From Callipepla californica brunnescens (Eukaryota; Chordata; Aves; Galliformes; Odontophoridae), in assembly GCA_023055505.1 (NCBI GenBank), contig JALIRH010000004.1:30633502-30697501 (forward strand): a stretch of 64,000 bases of DNA, written 5' to 3'. Shown here one piece after another: positions 11,934 through 24,457 of this stretch. The position numbers were made by a program, and so were the translations under genes. The stretch's first letter is position 1; each line of letters begins with the position of its first letter. A model generated the notes under the pieces. The model was not told the DNA's origin. It did not search any database and worked only from the letters and a program-made list of their open reading frames with translations.

Positions 11934-13121
11934 ACACTCAAATCATCTAACAAGACAATGGTGTTATTTTCTGCTTTAGAATTGGAGCAACTTCTAACCA
12001 CTGGTTAAGGGAAACCTTATAGAAGATATAAGCTAATTGGTTTCCAGTGTAGATGCAGATGTAGTTATGTGACATGCTGCTACCCATGCGGCTATTCACC
12101 ACAAACATTCATCTCTGTGGCTGTGAGTGTGTGAACTAAGCAATATCAAGTCCTATTTAATGGGAGAAGGGAAGGTCCTTTGGCCGCCCCCAGACAACCT
12201 AGTGACACAGAAGACATCTATCTTCATACAGAGTCAGAATCTTGCCTAAACTCCTGTTACTACGCACAGCCTGTTTTGAATCAGATATAAATAAATCAGA
12301 ACTCTTGTATACATTTTAAGTACTTAAGAATGACTCATCTTGCTTAATCTCAATCATTTTCCATTTAAGCACCCATTTTTACATCAGTCATATAGGCTCT
12401 CTGCAAAGTCAGTGCAGAGCTTTGCACATCCTTCTCACCAAATCCTAAGCTATGTATAAAGGACAGATGGAATGAAATGTCCTACATAATTGTTCTTCTC
12501 TTTCCCTTGACTATAGATGGAGCTCTCTACCTTTGGTACACTGCCCATATTCTAGAGAGTGCCCTAAAAGAAGGGGCACACACTTGTCAATAATTTGCTT
12601 TTTTAGGTCACTGTTTTTTGTTGTTTGTTTGTTTAAAATCAATAGATATTTCTCGTGAAAAGACAAACAGCTTCACAGAGTAGATAACAAGTCACTTAAA
12701 CTTGCCAGCAGACTAATACCAAGTGTCTCCTTGTTTCCTGCACAGATTCAAATGATCACAACCTCAGGGAAGAGCAACACTGCATCCAGCAGGTGTCCGA
12801 ATATTTTGTGGAAGTCACTACAGGAGCACTAACAGTGTACTTTGGATTAGAGGCTTCCTTTGGTCTGCTCTCTTTCTCTACAAGATTTCAGTGTCTGGGA
12901 AGGTTGTAATCTCTGGATACATGATGTAATTCAGAAGGATATCAAGGAAAGATGGAAAAAGTCTACGAGTGAGACAAGGCATAGAAGGAAGTTCAAAGAT
13001 GCCAGACTCAGTAGCCCTGTGTCTTGAGCAGCCACAAACTTGTACATGAACAGGAAGTTCTGGACTTGTCTGCAATCTAAAATATCATGCAAGAGAGATA
13101 AAGTGACAAAGTGCTCACTAA

Positions 13122-13146
13122 CAAAAAAAAAAAAAAAACAAAAAAA
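13122..13146. repeat. Poly-A tract
   Basis: Nearly pure A over 25 bases with a single C interruption, ending in CCCC. No retroposed gene could be recognised upstream. Confidence 0.75.
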
Positions 13147-16100
13147 CCCCAACTGAATTAGTCTCCAGTGTGTATTTTTCACTGCTTAATCCTGGAAGAG
13201 CACCTATAAGACAAAACTGCAAAAATTTTGCTCACTAAACCTGAAAAAAAGCATGCTCATTCAATTAAAATCAGAATCAGAATTAACTGAATGTCATAAA
13301 TGCACAAGAGACAAATACAACAACCAAGAATAAAAGATGTCAAGGTTTTGGACTATGATGCTATCAATGATACTACCTGTCACTGTTAATAGTAATCATG
13401 ACTGTACCTAGCACTGATGTACCAAGAAGGCTCTAGTTTCTGTGCTTCTGTTATTGAAGGGGTAATACCTTCATGAAATGCACAAAGGAGAGAAACTGAA
13501 GGCAGAAGCCTATTGTTTTGTATGTGTGATAGCATACGGAGAATGAAGCCATGTAGGAAAGCAGGTCACCCCCTGCAGAGGTGGTAATATTTCCGGGCAC
13601 CCTGACAAGTCCTAGTAATTATGATGTGAGGTGTGGATTGCATATGGAATGCCTGAAAGATGTCTTTAAATGTAAGGAAAAAAAAAGTATTTCCTAGTGA
13701 ACTGCATGAACAAGTTCAATTAGTGCTTTGTAAGTGTTAGTGGCTCATCTTGTGATTGATCAATTACATTGCCATTTTACAATAGCTCTGGATTAGATGT
13801 TAGAAAAATTACTTCTATCTGTAAAACTCAATTTAAAAAAAGATATTTTTGGTTCTAGCGGCCCTTTGTTCAATCATAAGATGAAGAACAATGGAATTTA
13901 TCAGCTACAAATGAAGTCCAGTTGCAGGAGAGAAAAAAGAAACTTGGTATTAGATTCTGCATGAAGGAAAATAATTTATTTCACGGCAGATCAGAGCAGA
14001 ATACTGTAAAATGAAAAGAGAGAGAAAGGGGAGTCAGGATTTAAAATGTTAAGGTTTAAGAAAATCTATTCATCATAACATAAATCAATTTGCATTGAGA
14101 AAGTCCACAGAAACAATATAGGGATTAAAAATAATGTCCAGGAAAGAATTTACATTTCTGGACATGAGGTTTTGTCTAGGTTATGTCTTATGTCTGTTTC
14201 CAACTTTAATTACTATCATCTCTTAATTACCAATTCAGTAGCAGTAACTTTTAGCAAGAGATCAAACTGAATAGGCTGTTAGAAGCCATGGAGTTTTTCA
14301 CCAGGGCCTAAGGAAAGGTATAAAGCTATCATTAGGGCTAACACCACTCATCACTGACAATTATGAGAAATGTTGAGTTAAACTCTACACGGAGCTGCTG
14401 ATCTCAGCACTATGACAGCATGTCAGACTTAAGCAGCCTTGAGAATCTACCACAAGATATCTTTCACATCAGGTCTAGGAAACTATGTCAAGAGACTCCA
14501 AAGATAAAATCTCACCTGAGGAAAAACTTGGCAATTGGATTGTTCTTACTACTGATTTACTTTAGTACCTGAACTTGTAGTTCTGACAGGTAAAAGGCTA
14601 AACAACGTCCCTATCACAGAACAACAAATATTTCTGAGCAAATGTCAAGGTTAAGAGGTAATCTCAACAACACCATTCACAGTGAGGAGAGTCCCTGACA
14701 AGAGAAGATTCAGGGACGTATTAATTTGTAAGCGTGATGACCTGAAACACCAGTAAAAAGAAAAAGGTAGTTCTAAAAGCATACAAAGATAGCTTTATGC
14801 CTCCAGGGTTAGCTGGCTGTATGAGCTTTCTTTTTTCTTTGACAAACCCAGTGCAGCTGAGTAATACAATGATAATGAATGGAAGCTTCAAAATCATCCT
14901 GAGGCTGGAAAAGTCTCCATAAACCTGGAAGACATGGAGTTTGATGAGTATGGGTGTAAGCAAGAGCACTTGCTGCTGAATGTAGGTATATGGATGAGCT
15001 ACCCAAAAAATAGGCACTACAATGTTGCTCGTTCGCTAGGCTTATGTTTTCTTGGTATAATGTGTAGCAAGATTTGATCTGGGATAATTTCTGCCTTAAG
15101 TAAAGAGCAACAGTTTACTGAGGACATAATGCTGCTACTTTGAGTGATCTTCTGTGACTTTTTGAGGTTAAGATCAGAAAAGTGGAATATTTGCTAAGTA
15201 CACATAAGGTAAATTTGCTAGATTCTTACAACAAGAAATAGGTGTAACTGTGGAAAATAAGAATCAGACTTTCACAAGTCAAATATTGCTTAAAGCCAGA
15301 TAGCTGAAGTCAGAGAGGTGTTTTTGTTTAAATATGTGGCAAAAGCGGTCAGAAAATGTCATCCTGAATGGCTGAACAAAAACAATACGTCATGAAAAAA
15401 CTGCACAATTTTTTTTTTCTTATGCTCTAATTAAATGAGATCTATGGGAAAACCTCAGAAACTATAGTAATCTGAATGATGCCCCTGAGAGAACAGTGGA
15501 TGTGTGAGCATAGCTAGAGCACTAGGCATTTTCCAAGTGTGCCATGCAGACTGGAAATGCAGAAATACATTGTGGACAGTAATAAGACTTAAAAAAGATC
15601 CTGTACTTTGAGTGTACAATTCTGCACCTGCAGTGTAAATTTATATGTGGCAATGAAATCCATTTGACACAGATAAGATTTTTTTTTTTAAACTGCCGTG
15701 AGGAAGAAAAATGAGCCCTTCTATCTTGTTATTTTGATTAAAAGGAGCTGTAACTATAGGAGAAAAGTGAAGCAGGATATTAGTTGCTGCAGTACTTGCA
15801 GTAGGGTCTGGCAGATAGGCCTTAAAGATCTTGGTTTGTAACAATGCAGTGCAGGTGAACCATTGTGCTAGTGAACATGTTGGAAGAATTTCTCAGAGCT
15901 CATACTTTTAGTATTTCCTGGAAGAATGACACCACAGAGACTCAGAGGTCAAGATGCTGTGTAGGTTTTGGGAAGGTCAAGTCCAAATCTGACTTCTCTC
16001 TTCTTACCTCTGAGTTATGAGGTTATTGGCTATTCTAGGTGAGAAGTTGATTCAATTCTGAAATTAAGTTTCTTCAGTGATGCTTAAAATATTTCATTGA

Positions 16101-17620
16101 TGAAAATTTAATTTACATTTATTTCAGAAATTATATACTTCCCCAGTGGTTTTGAAGATTTTCACTGACTCTCTGAATTAGCACGTGAATACTCAGAGAA
16201 CACGGGACTTCTTCTCAACCCATCATACTTTACTTCAGTGACCATGAAAATGAGGACAAATAGAACTAACTATGGTGAGCTTCTGTTTAACTACATGACG
16301 GAAACCAGCACAGCTGGAGGCAATTCTTAGCAAATTGATCAAAATTCCTTTACCTTAACTCCAGCTTAACTAATAAATAGACTTACATAATTTTCTGCAA
16401 TCAATCTAAGTGTATTTGCAAAATTAGTGAAACAGTTGATCTTGAAATGTTCACTAAATCTTAAGCACATGAAGACCTTATATAGTTCTGCCAAACTGAA
16501 AAAGAATAACAGTTTTAACAAAATCTTATTAACTAAGTAAGCTTTGTAGAAAGTACATGTTCATAATTCCTTTGGCATGTAACAGAATTGTTTCACTCTT
16601 GCTTCACAGCTCCTCTCCCAACATCCAATATTAGCTTTTGTTACCAGGTTTGTTCTCTGTTCTTTTGTTTAAAGATATTTGTGAGTCAATATCTGGAAAC
16701 AAATTTCAAATCTGGATAGTCTGCATGCACCTTGATGGTCTTTTGCCATTTTCTAAAAGTAAGCACTCTTCACCCAACCACTGAGCCATTTTCTTAGACG
16801 TATGAGTTTCTTTTTAAGAGGCTTTTCAAGTATTCTGTGAACAAGACAATCTTGAATTCCCTTTGAGCATAACAGGCACTTGGAAAATTTAATGATAATA
16901 CACTTCTTTTTTTTTTTTCTTTTTTAATGTAATTGATCTGTCTTTCACCTTTTCCTTGATTATTTCTGCAGTTACAAGCCATCAAAATCTGAAAGTAATA
17001 GAAATATCCTATTTGCTAAAATAAACGAATACACTGAACTATTTTTCCCCCCCTAAAAGCCCATGTTGCAATCCCTCCTAAGGGACAAAAAATAACAAGA
17101 AAAAGATGGAGTTTGAACTCAAAGCAAACATAAAAGCTTTCTTGGAAAAAATCAATTACACACCCCAATTTGTTTTACCAGCAGCCAAAGGAAAACCTGG
17201 CTAGCATGTCTCAGGATCCAAACACCTTGGATCTACATGTTTCACCAAATTTTACATTATGGCTATTTCTAAGAAGCAAACTAACAATTAGAGACACCTG
17301 TTAAAAGTGCCTGTGCTCTGTTCACACTTCATGTAGTATCTTAAACTGACAGCATATTAAAATGTCAGTGCAATTCTTCTACATTACATGAGTATTTATG
17401 ACAACAGAAAGTGCAATTAAATTCTCTGCTCCTAAGTACTTGTATTCAACTTGGTTAGTAGACAAGAAAAGTGTTTAAATACACTGGATTATAAGAGAAA
17501 ACTATTGAAAATAAATGATAAAATACTACAAAATCCTAAATTACAAAAGCATGGCTACACAAAATTCAGTATCTGCCTTATGCATGGGTTAAGCAGACAT
17601 TTCTTCTGTAGAAAGAAGTA

Positions 17621-17650
17621 TTTAGAGTCAGTTTAGAGTCAATTTAGAGT
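17621..17650. repeat. Short tandem repeat, 11-bp period, about 3 copies
   Basis: TTTAGAGTCAG, TTTAGAGTCAA and a partial TTTAGAGTAAA follow head to tail. The array is too short to be called a minisatellite with certainty. Confidence 0.6.
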
Positions 17651-20024
17651 AAAATTAAAAATATATATACAAGAAATTTACATTCATGAAAAAATAATTT
17701 CTCACAAAATTTGTCATAAACATGCATATCATGAGCTCATGCCTATGCAGATTGTCAGAGCAGAACATGTAAAACCCTCCAGCTCTATTGAAGTGCTCAG
17801 AGGAGTGTGAAGGGTGTCACACTGTCCTCTGATAATTCATTAGAGAAAGGTAAAATTAGACTACAAAAATGTTTAATATTTTGTAAACAGTTTAAAGTCA
17901 TGGATATATAGAACACGTTACCACAAACTTCCATAATATCTCTTTTGTCTTGCTGAATCATCTGCCCATACCAGATGTACATAACATTATTCTGAGCCAC
18001 AGGACTATGTGGAATGGATTTGAAAATATAGTTATTTTGCAGGTAACAAAATAGTCTCCTTCTAAAGGGTTCTGGCTATTGACAGCAATTGAAATTTGGT
18101 GCAACTGCCCAAATTATGTCCTCCAAGAGCACCTGTGAATTGGCCTACTGCTGCACAAGTTTTATGATTTGTCAATCTGGACTGAAGTTTACATTATCCT
18201 TAAGCAATGTGACTAAGTGGGAGGAAGGACTGTGGATCAAGCTTTTCAAAGCTGTTTCTTGTAGTTCCATTACAGTTGGGCAAGCCAAGAATAGTGGACC
18301 TGTGTTAGCCCCAGCACACATAACACAAGTTTGGGAGTTGCTCTAATTGATGCCGAATTCCTATTAGTCACAAGGGTCTGTCCTGGCAGCCACAAAAAGC
18401 TGGAGTATAAAAGACATTCTGACTATTGACTTCTTTCCAGAATTACAAATTCCCATATAAGAGTTTGTGAGAAACAGGTGAAGTAGAGTCATTAATCCAC
18501 CTCTATACCACCTAAGGATTTCTGTTCCATTAGGAAATTTTTCCAGTGCCAGAATGTCCCTCAAGGTTCCTTGAGCAGCCAGAGTAACATAAAAAGACAA
18601 GACTATTACTTTGTCCTCTCTCTTCAGCATATCTAAATACCTCCTGTACATACTGCGAAGTGAAAAAGTAAAAAGGGCATCATTAATACATCTAATTAGT
18701 CTCAAAATAATGATAAATCTGACTGCTGAATTGTGTTTAGACTTTTAAATCATGCAATTTAAGAAACATTAGTTTTTTGGTTAATCAGGGAATGGTTTTG
18801 TGATATGGCAGCTACTGAAGCAGAGAGACCTTAAGATATTTGGCACTATTAAACTTGTTCTACAAGTGTGATTTTCTCTGAAATTATCTTGTTGCCATAG
18901 GACAAAATGGTTTTCATTTTACTCAAAATGCATACAAGCATTATACAGTTATCATCTTCCTTTTGTTACTTTTCTGACAATTTACCATGCAAATCAAACA
19001 CTAGTTTGAAAGGGATTGGATGAGTCAATGAATTCAGTCCCTGTCATTAGAGGCAGCTATGTTACATTTGCCCTTGTACACCCCCCTTTGTCACTTGTCC
19101 CTGGAAAGTGACTAAGCTCCACAGCAAACTAAATGTTGCAGCTTTTTGCCTCTACAATAACTACTAGAAGGATGCTCCACAATTCCGCTCTGATCACTAA
19201 AACATAATTCCTGGAAAATTTAGACGATTATTTTTGTGCTAATATTAAGTGTAGAAGATCAGAAGGATATCTGTCCTAATTATTTAGTTCATGCCAATGA
19301 TCAATAAGGGATTGTTAGGGCAAGATGACAAGATTCTGGAGCTCAAGAATCTTCTTAACTATGTCTTCGCTCTCTCCTTTGTGAGAGTGTGTGGCTGTTA
19401 GAACAAGCTTTCTTTATGAAACCATACTTATTTCTATACTCAGGTTTGCTTTCTAGGCAGGGCAGACAAGAGCAAGTTCCATGTTTTTCACATTTTTTGG
19501 TAGAGTTGATTGAAAAACTCACACCTATGTCTGGAGAGAGGACTCAGTTTACTTTCTTCCTTGTTTCTCTCTCTGCAACTATAAATTATTCGTTTTTGCT
19601 CTTGTTGAATTAATTTTTGGCTAAGTTAGAGAGCTGAACCTGCTGAGTGTAGGGCTGGCGCAAGGGCATGTGAGGCTACTTATACTACCCATGAACTATA
19701 ATCTGCAGAAGCTGTAACATGAAATTTCAAATCTAATTACGCATTTTACAAAGTCAACAGCTTTTTGTAGCATTCACTCAATTCTTATGGCAATAGCTAC
19801 AACTGCCTCTAGTAAAATTGTGCAATTTCTTTGACAACTTCAAGAATCTTTTATTCATTCAAGTTTGGCAAACTATTTAGACATATTATTTGAGTATTCC
19901 AATCTGATGAAAAAGAACTGAAGAACAGGAATTAATTTACTCCTGGTTTAAATGGTTTGAAGCCTCTGTGAGTTAAGGTGTTCCATAAACAGTTGGGCTA
20001 TCTAAGAATTCACTTAAAAAAACA

Positions 20025-20104
20025 CCAAACCAAACCAAACCAAGCCAAACCAAACCAAACCAAGCCAAACCAAACCAAACCAAACCAAACCAAACCAAAC
20101 CAAA
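20025..20104. repeat. (CCAAA)16 pentanucleotide microsatellite
   Basis: Sixteen contiguous five-base units. Units 4 and 8 are CCAAG rather than CCAAA, so the first 40 bases form two copies of a 20-bp higher-order unit. The remaining eight units are perfect CCAAA. The array is followed by A/C-rich decay (CAAAACAACA...). The long uninterrupted right half suggests recent length change there. An open frame runs through the array only because the five-base period contains no stop codon in any phase. Confidence 0.95.
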
Positions 20105-20566
20105 ACAACACAACAAAAAACAGGCAGATTTCACCCTCAGTTCCTTCTCCCTTTTTCCTATATGGTCCTGCTCCTTCCTCTGTGGTATTTCTAGTATTTG
20201 CTAAACACTTCTATAATAAGCTGGTTCAATAAGAATGTCATCAAAAAATTATACAATTTTCAGTAAATTTATCTTCTTCTATAATGGTGTGTTGCATAGG
20301 TCCAGGAAAAGCTACAACAAGGTCTACAGCTTGTACAAGAAGTGTTGCTCACATAGGAGGAAAAATGTATCCTGTTCTTTAGAAACCATCAACTGCAAAT
20401 TTGGAATTTCTCATCTAATGAAACTGAATAATAAATTTCAGTACATTCCTCAATTTCAAGAGGCATATGCTATGGAGTGTTATGGCACATGGTCTGTATA
20501 ATAATGTAATTGTCAGCTGTTTCAGTTCTTAGGTACGTCAAACTGCTCAGGCAATAAAACAATTCA

Positions 20567-20590
20567 GAAAAGAAAGAAAGAAAGAAAGAA
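20567..20590. repeat. (GAAA)n microsatellite
   Basis: About five perfect GAAA units follow one interrupted unit. Confidence 0.85.
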
Positions 20591-21250
20591 TAAAGGAAAA
20601 ATATATAAGAAGGAAAATGCTGCAATTAAAAATTCACCTTTCAGGGACTTAATTAGGAAAGTCTTTTACCTATTTAACATTCTAGCCTTATTTTTACTCC
20701 TCTTGTAGTGGAACTCAAATTATGCCCTCAGAGGAACAACAGTTCTGTTCATCCTGAGTTTTGTATTCTAAGAAAAGATATAACATAATTTGCTAATAGA
20801 AAACTTTGAAAAAAATGACAATGAAAACAGAGTTTTTATTTAACTTAGAGATGTACTAAATAAATGCGTAGACATCTCTGATTTGGATGCATTTTTGCAT
20901 TAAAACTGAGCTGACTGAGTTATCTAGTGGCTGCATACAATGACTTTTTTATGGATTAATTTTCTGGCCTGAATCAGCTTTTCCAGAAGTTTTGCATTTT
21001 CTAGGTCTGATGTAAGGGAAACACTGAGGACAGACTACATACAGAAGTGAAGGGAGCTAGGCAGCTCATGGTTCGCTATCCATGAGTAGGACTGATGACT
21101 TCATCTTCAGATCACCCTTTCACTAGATCAAATGTAACATTATGCTATAATGGTAGAGCATGCATGTATGCCTTTCATGCATACCATTAGCATACGGTAT
21201 GGTGATTGCCACTGACAATCTGCGTGGTTTGCTCCCTTTTCTGCCCTGGT

Positions 21251-21270
21251 ATGGCAGTTGTGACTGCCAT
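21251..21270. repeat. Short perfect hairpin, 8-bp arms
   Basis: ATGGCAGT (21251-21258) and ACTGCCAT (21263-21270) flank the loop TGTG. It is GC-richer than its surroundings. No known binding-site assignment. Confidence 0.6.
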
Positions 21271-21640
21271 GGAACCGTATGAAGAACCATTTCAGAAAAC
21301 AAAGCTGGTAAAAAAGAGAAAACAAAAAGGTGATTAATTGATCAGTTTTCCACTGAGCTATCAGTGCATGGCAGTGTCGACAGAAAAAATGCAATTCCAA
21401 AATAATCGAACTTTAGCCTTTGCAGAATCACATTTTAAAATTATATGTGCCCTTCCTCAGTTGTTTCTAGGGTACAAAAAATGTACAAAAACTTTTCTCC
21501 ATTTTTTATATCCTAATTTGTATTTTGCTTTAGTAATTTCAGAACTATTTAATTGAAGCTTTCCAGTTTGTGGCTGACTTGCTCAGGAAAACTGTCATGA
21601 GACAGTAGAGGTGGCTGTCAGGAAGACTTGCGGCTCTCTG

Positions 21641-21678
21641 CAGGCACTTTTCCCATCCCAGAGGCACTTTTCTCATCC
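21641..21678. repeat. Two-copy 20-bp tandem duplication
   Basis: AGGCACTTTTCCCATCC and AGGCACTTTTCTCATCC follow each other with a 20-bp period and one mismatch, indicating a small local tandem duplication. Confidence 0.65.
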
Positions 21679-22883
21679 TTCTTCCTCCCTTGTATTGTCT
21701 CTGCCACTCATCTGACTCCTGGTATGAGCTGATTCAGCTCACTGATATGCTAATAAAGGAAGAAGCATCGAACTTGCATCCTGGGAGACCAGCATCATCA
21801 AAATTGCTGCAGATGAAGCTAAAATCTGGACAGATGCTAGATGGATGCAGCACTTAGAACTCTATCTGCCTAATCACTGTTACAGACATTGAATAACATC
21901 ATGTACATAAGGGCATCTGCAGTACTTTCTAAGCACTCCATTGCAGACATACACATGGCAGCCAGTACATGGTATTCCTGTGTATTCTTTTGTCGCTGCT
22001 TCAAATGTAGGAAATAGATAACAGTGTTGGATGGCAGAACCTTTTGCAATTCAGTACTGCTGTGGATCAGCAGTCTGGTACTCCCTGTCAGAGACCAGGG
22101 ACCAGCAAGGTAGCAGCCACTGAGGCCCAGCCTTCTGGCACTGCTCTGATGCTGTTGGTGCAGTGTTCTGCCCTGTGTCTGACTCTGGTTGTAAAAGTAC
22201 AGTCTGACCTGTTGTCTTCTTGCCAAAGAGTCATCAGATCACTACAGCTTCACAGCAGTTAAGAACTTGCAAATATTTCCTTATTCCCCCTTCCCCCCCT
22301 TTTTCTATTTCCTCCAGAGGAATAAATTCAAAAGACAGCTTTTTTGTGCCAAGATTATTTTGGAGATGGTATTTTCCTTGCATCCTTCTCAACATCAAGA
22401 CTTTTGTTTCTCAAAATCCCCTCTGGACCTAGAATATACACTGATTCATCTGCTTGTAAAAACATACACAAAGCATAGTTCATAAAGATATTATCTCTCT
22501 CTTTGTTTATTTATAGATTCACTTGGCACTTATTGTCCTAATGCAGTTATTTTAAGGACATACTTAACTACAGTATTAATGGCCAACTTCTCTGACAGAA
22601 TTGTTGGCATTGCTACAGTTACTCTGGGCTTCCAACACATACACTTAAATTCTCTTGTATTCAGAGCTTCTAAAAGCTAGTGCAAATACAAGAAGAAATG
22701 AAACATAAAGAGGCAAAAAATCATTTTTAAGCTTATTACAGTTGAAGATGTTAATGGGATTTTTCCATACTTCATTTATCTCCTGCTCATTCTAGTTCAT
22801 GACTAAATAATAACAGTAGTAAACATAACTATTTTTTTAATACAAAGTAGTTCTTTGCTCCTTTTATTTTAGGCTTGTTCCAT

Positions 22884-23000
22884 CCATGGTTAGAAATCAG
22901 GCATGACAGTTGTCTAGTGCAAGATTTTTGTCCATGGAGAAATCAGGCGTGACCATGTTCTACCCCGAATGTGATCTTAACTTTTTAGACCATGGACAAA
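22884..23000. repeat. Local direct and inverted repeat cluster
   Basis: TCCATGG followed by AGAAATCAGGC-TGAC occurs at 22884-22908 and again at 22931-22953, an imperfect direct duplication about 47 bp apart. The second copy begins within TTTGTCCATGG (22927-22937). That sequence is matched by an exact reverse complement, CCATGGACAAA, at 22990-23000. The combination suggests successive local duplication events. Confidence 0.65.
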
Positions 23001-23559
23001 CCATTAACATCTGCTAATAACTACCTCATCTGCTTTGTTAGAATGTTTTAAAAAAATCTTATTTATACCATGGATGTCTCCAACTTGCAGCCTAACTAAC
23101 CTTTCCCAGCTGCTTAACCCTTATTTTAAATATCACTTAAAAATGCATGCATATTTAAGACTATCCCATTTCTTTGTCTCCAGACTACTATTTAAACTGT
23201 ACTAACATCTGGTCATTTCCACTCCCCAATTCCCATTTTAAATACTTATTTTCAGCATATATTTTTCTTGTAAATAGAATCCCATGTACTTTATCACCTC
23301 CAAGCCCTCCACTTTCTGCTTTCTGTTCGTGTTCTCATTCCACTCTCTCCCTCATGGTTTCACTTGACTCATTATATTTTAAATACAGGATTGATGCAGA
23401 TGGAAGATTATGTAGAGTTTATTTGATTATCTACCCTAATTTAGACTTAGGAAAAGAAAATGGGGGCATGTCTAAAGGGAAACATAAAGAAAGGGAAAAG
23501 AGAAGCAATGTACAGTAAAGGGGGTATTGGTCGTTGTTAGGGATGAAATTGCATAATGG

Positions 23560-24020
23560 AAACATATGAACATCAGAAAATCCTTTGAGGTTCTGAGAGG
23601 TGGTAGGCAATGCAGGAGCTCCCAAAGGGAATTAGAGAGCACTTGTCACCTAGCACACCCTAAAACAGACAGGACACCAGCTGTGGTTTGGGGCCAGGGA
23701 GCCAACAGTGGTAGGGGCCTCTTAACTGGAGCAGAAAGCTCCCCTCTTGTTCTGCATTAGAGGGGAAATAGAGGACAAACAGGAACTGCCCCAGAATCAG
23801 GCATGAGAAAGCCAGAAGAAGAAAACAAAGCCAGTATTCCAGGCTGCCTGGGAGCCATTTCCATTCCATTCCTGTTCTTTAACAGGAGAGGAAGACAAAA
23901 AGAAGAGGAGAGACAAGGGGAGGCCAGGAGTGCCTGCTGAACTCAGCTCCGGGATGCAAACAGCTGAGTGCTGCCACAGCAGTGGCAAAAGAGATAGTAT
24001 GAGTGTAGGCTGCAACATCT
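23560..24020. other. GC-richer, purine-rich non-coding block
   Basis: This interval is visibly richer in G and A on the plus strand than its surroundings, especially 23877-23932. Open frames of about 64-73 codons lie on both strands and overlap, so none is persuasive. It could be a diverged repeat or a regulatory element. I cannot identify it. Confidence 0.4.
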
Positions 24021-24381
24021 TGCGTGGAAACTGTGTGTGAGTTCAAGTCTTGATTCAACTAGTCAAAAATGCCTCCTGTATAGCCCTGGGTGAGAAATCT
24101 GCAGTTTTGGTGGCAGCCCTCATTGCCATAAACACACAGATGAAGAAGCAAATGTATCTTTCACATTCAAAATGAATAAATCAGATTCATAAGTGGGCAC
24201 TGAAGAAATTTACATAACTCAAAGAAGGTACATTACCATACATTACAACAATTTTGATTTTTTTTTTAAACAGAAATCAAATGGCATATCCCGAGGCTGT
24301 GAGAATCTAAATAAATAAAATAATTAAATACATCTATTGTGTTTAATGATAACCATAACACATGCTGTAACACTACAGGAT

Positions 24382-24429
24382 ATTTTCTGCATCTACATGT
24401 ATATATATATATATATAGATGCAGAAAAT
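24382..24429. repeat. Inverted repeat with 14-bp perfect arms around a (TA)n loop
   Basis: ATTTTCTGCATCTA (24382-24395) and TAGATGCAGAAAAT (24416-24429) are exact reverse complements. The 20-nt spacer is CATG followed by TA repeats, which can pair with itself, so the element could extrude as a cruciform. A second (TA)n tract follows at 24438-24457. Confidence 0.88.
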
Positions 24430-24437
24430 GTATGTGT

Positions 24438-24457
24438 GTATATATATATATATATAC
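24438..24457. repeat. (TA)n microsatellite
   Basis: About ten perfect TA units follow a short TATGTGTG stretch. Confidence 0.9.

Larger units (their letters stand above)
11934..20024. other. Non-coding unique sequence
   Basis: About 8 kb with no recognisable gene or interspersed repeat. It contains an A17-type tract at 13122-13146 and a T-rich patch near 16908-16925. Three 11-bp tandem units (TTTAGAGTCAG type) lie at 17621-17650. The longest open frame, 113 codons on the minus strand at 18364-18705, shows no domain I recognise. Confidence 0.55.
20105..24381. other. Non-coding unique sequence
   Basis: No exon or known repeat was recognised. The stretch includes a short GAAA array (20567-20590), an 18-bp near-duplicate with 20-bp period (21641-21678), a direct/inverted duplication cluster at 22884-23000, and a purine-rich, GC-richer interval at about 23560-24020. 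A weak MIR-like phrase is discussed among the rejected items. Confidence 0.55.

Noticed and set aside
18364..18705. 113-codon minus-strand open frame with a fairly protein-like composition
   Set aside because: I cannot place it in any family, and the methionine start has no promoter or splice support. A protein search against bird proteomes would decide. A strong hit would make it a pseudogene or an exon.
19978..20232. Open frame with a repeated KPNQT-like peptide
   Set aside because: It is created entirely by translating the CCAAA microsatellite, which has no stop codon in this frame.
24030..24130. Possible MIR fragment (GAGTTCAAGTCTTGATTC and TAGCCCTGGGTGAG)
   Set aside because: Only two short phrases resemble MIR and the spacing is poor. 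It is too weak without a profile search.
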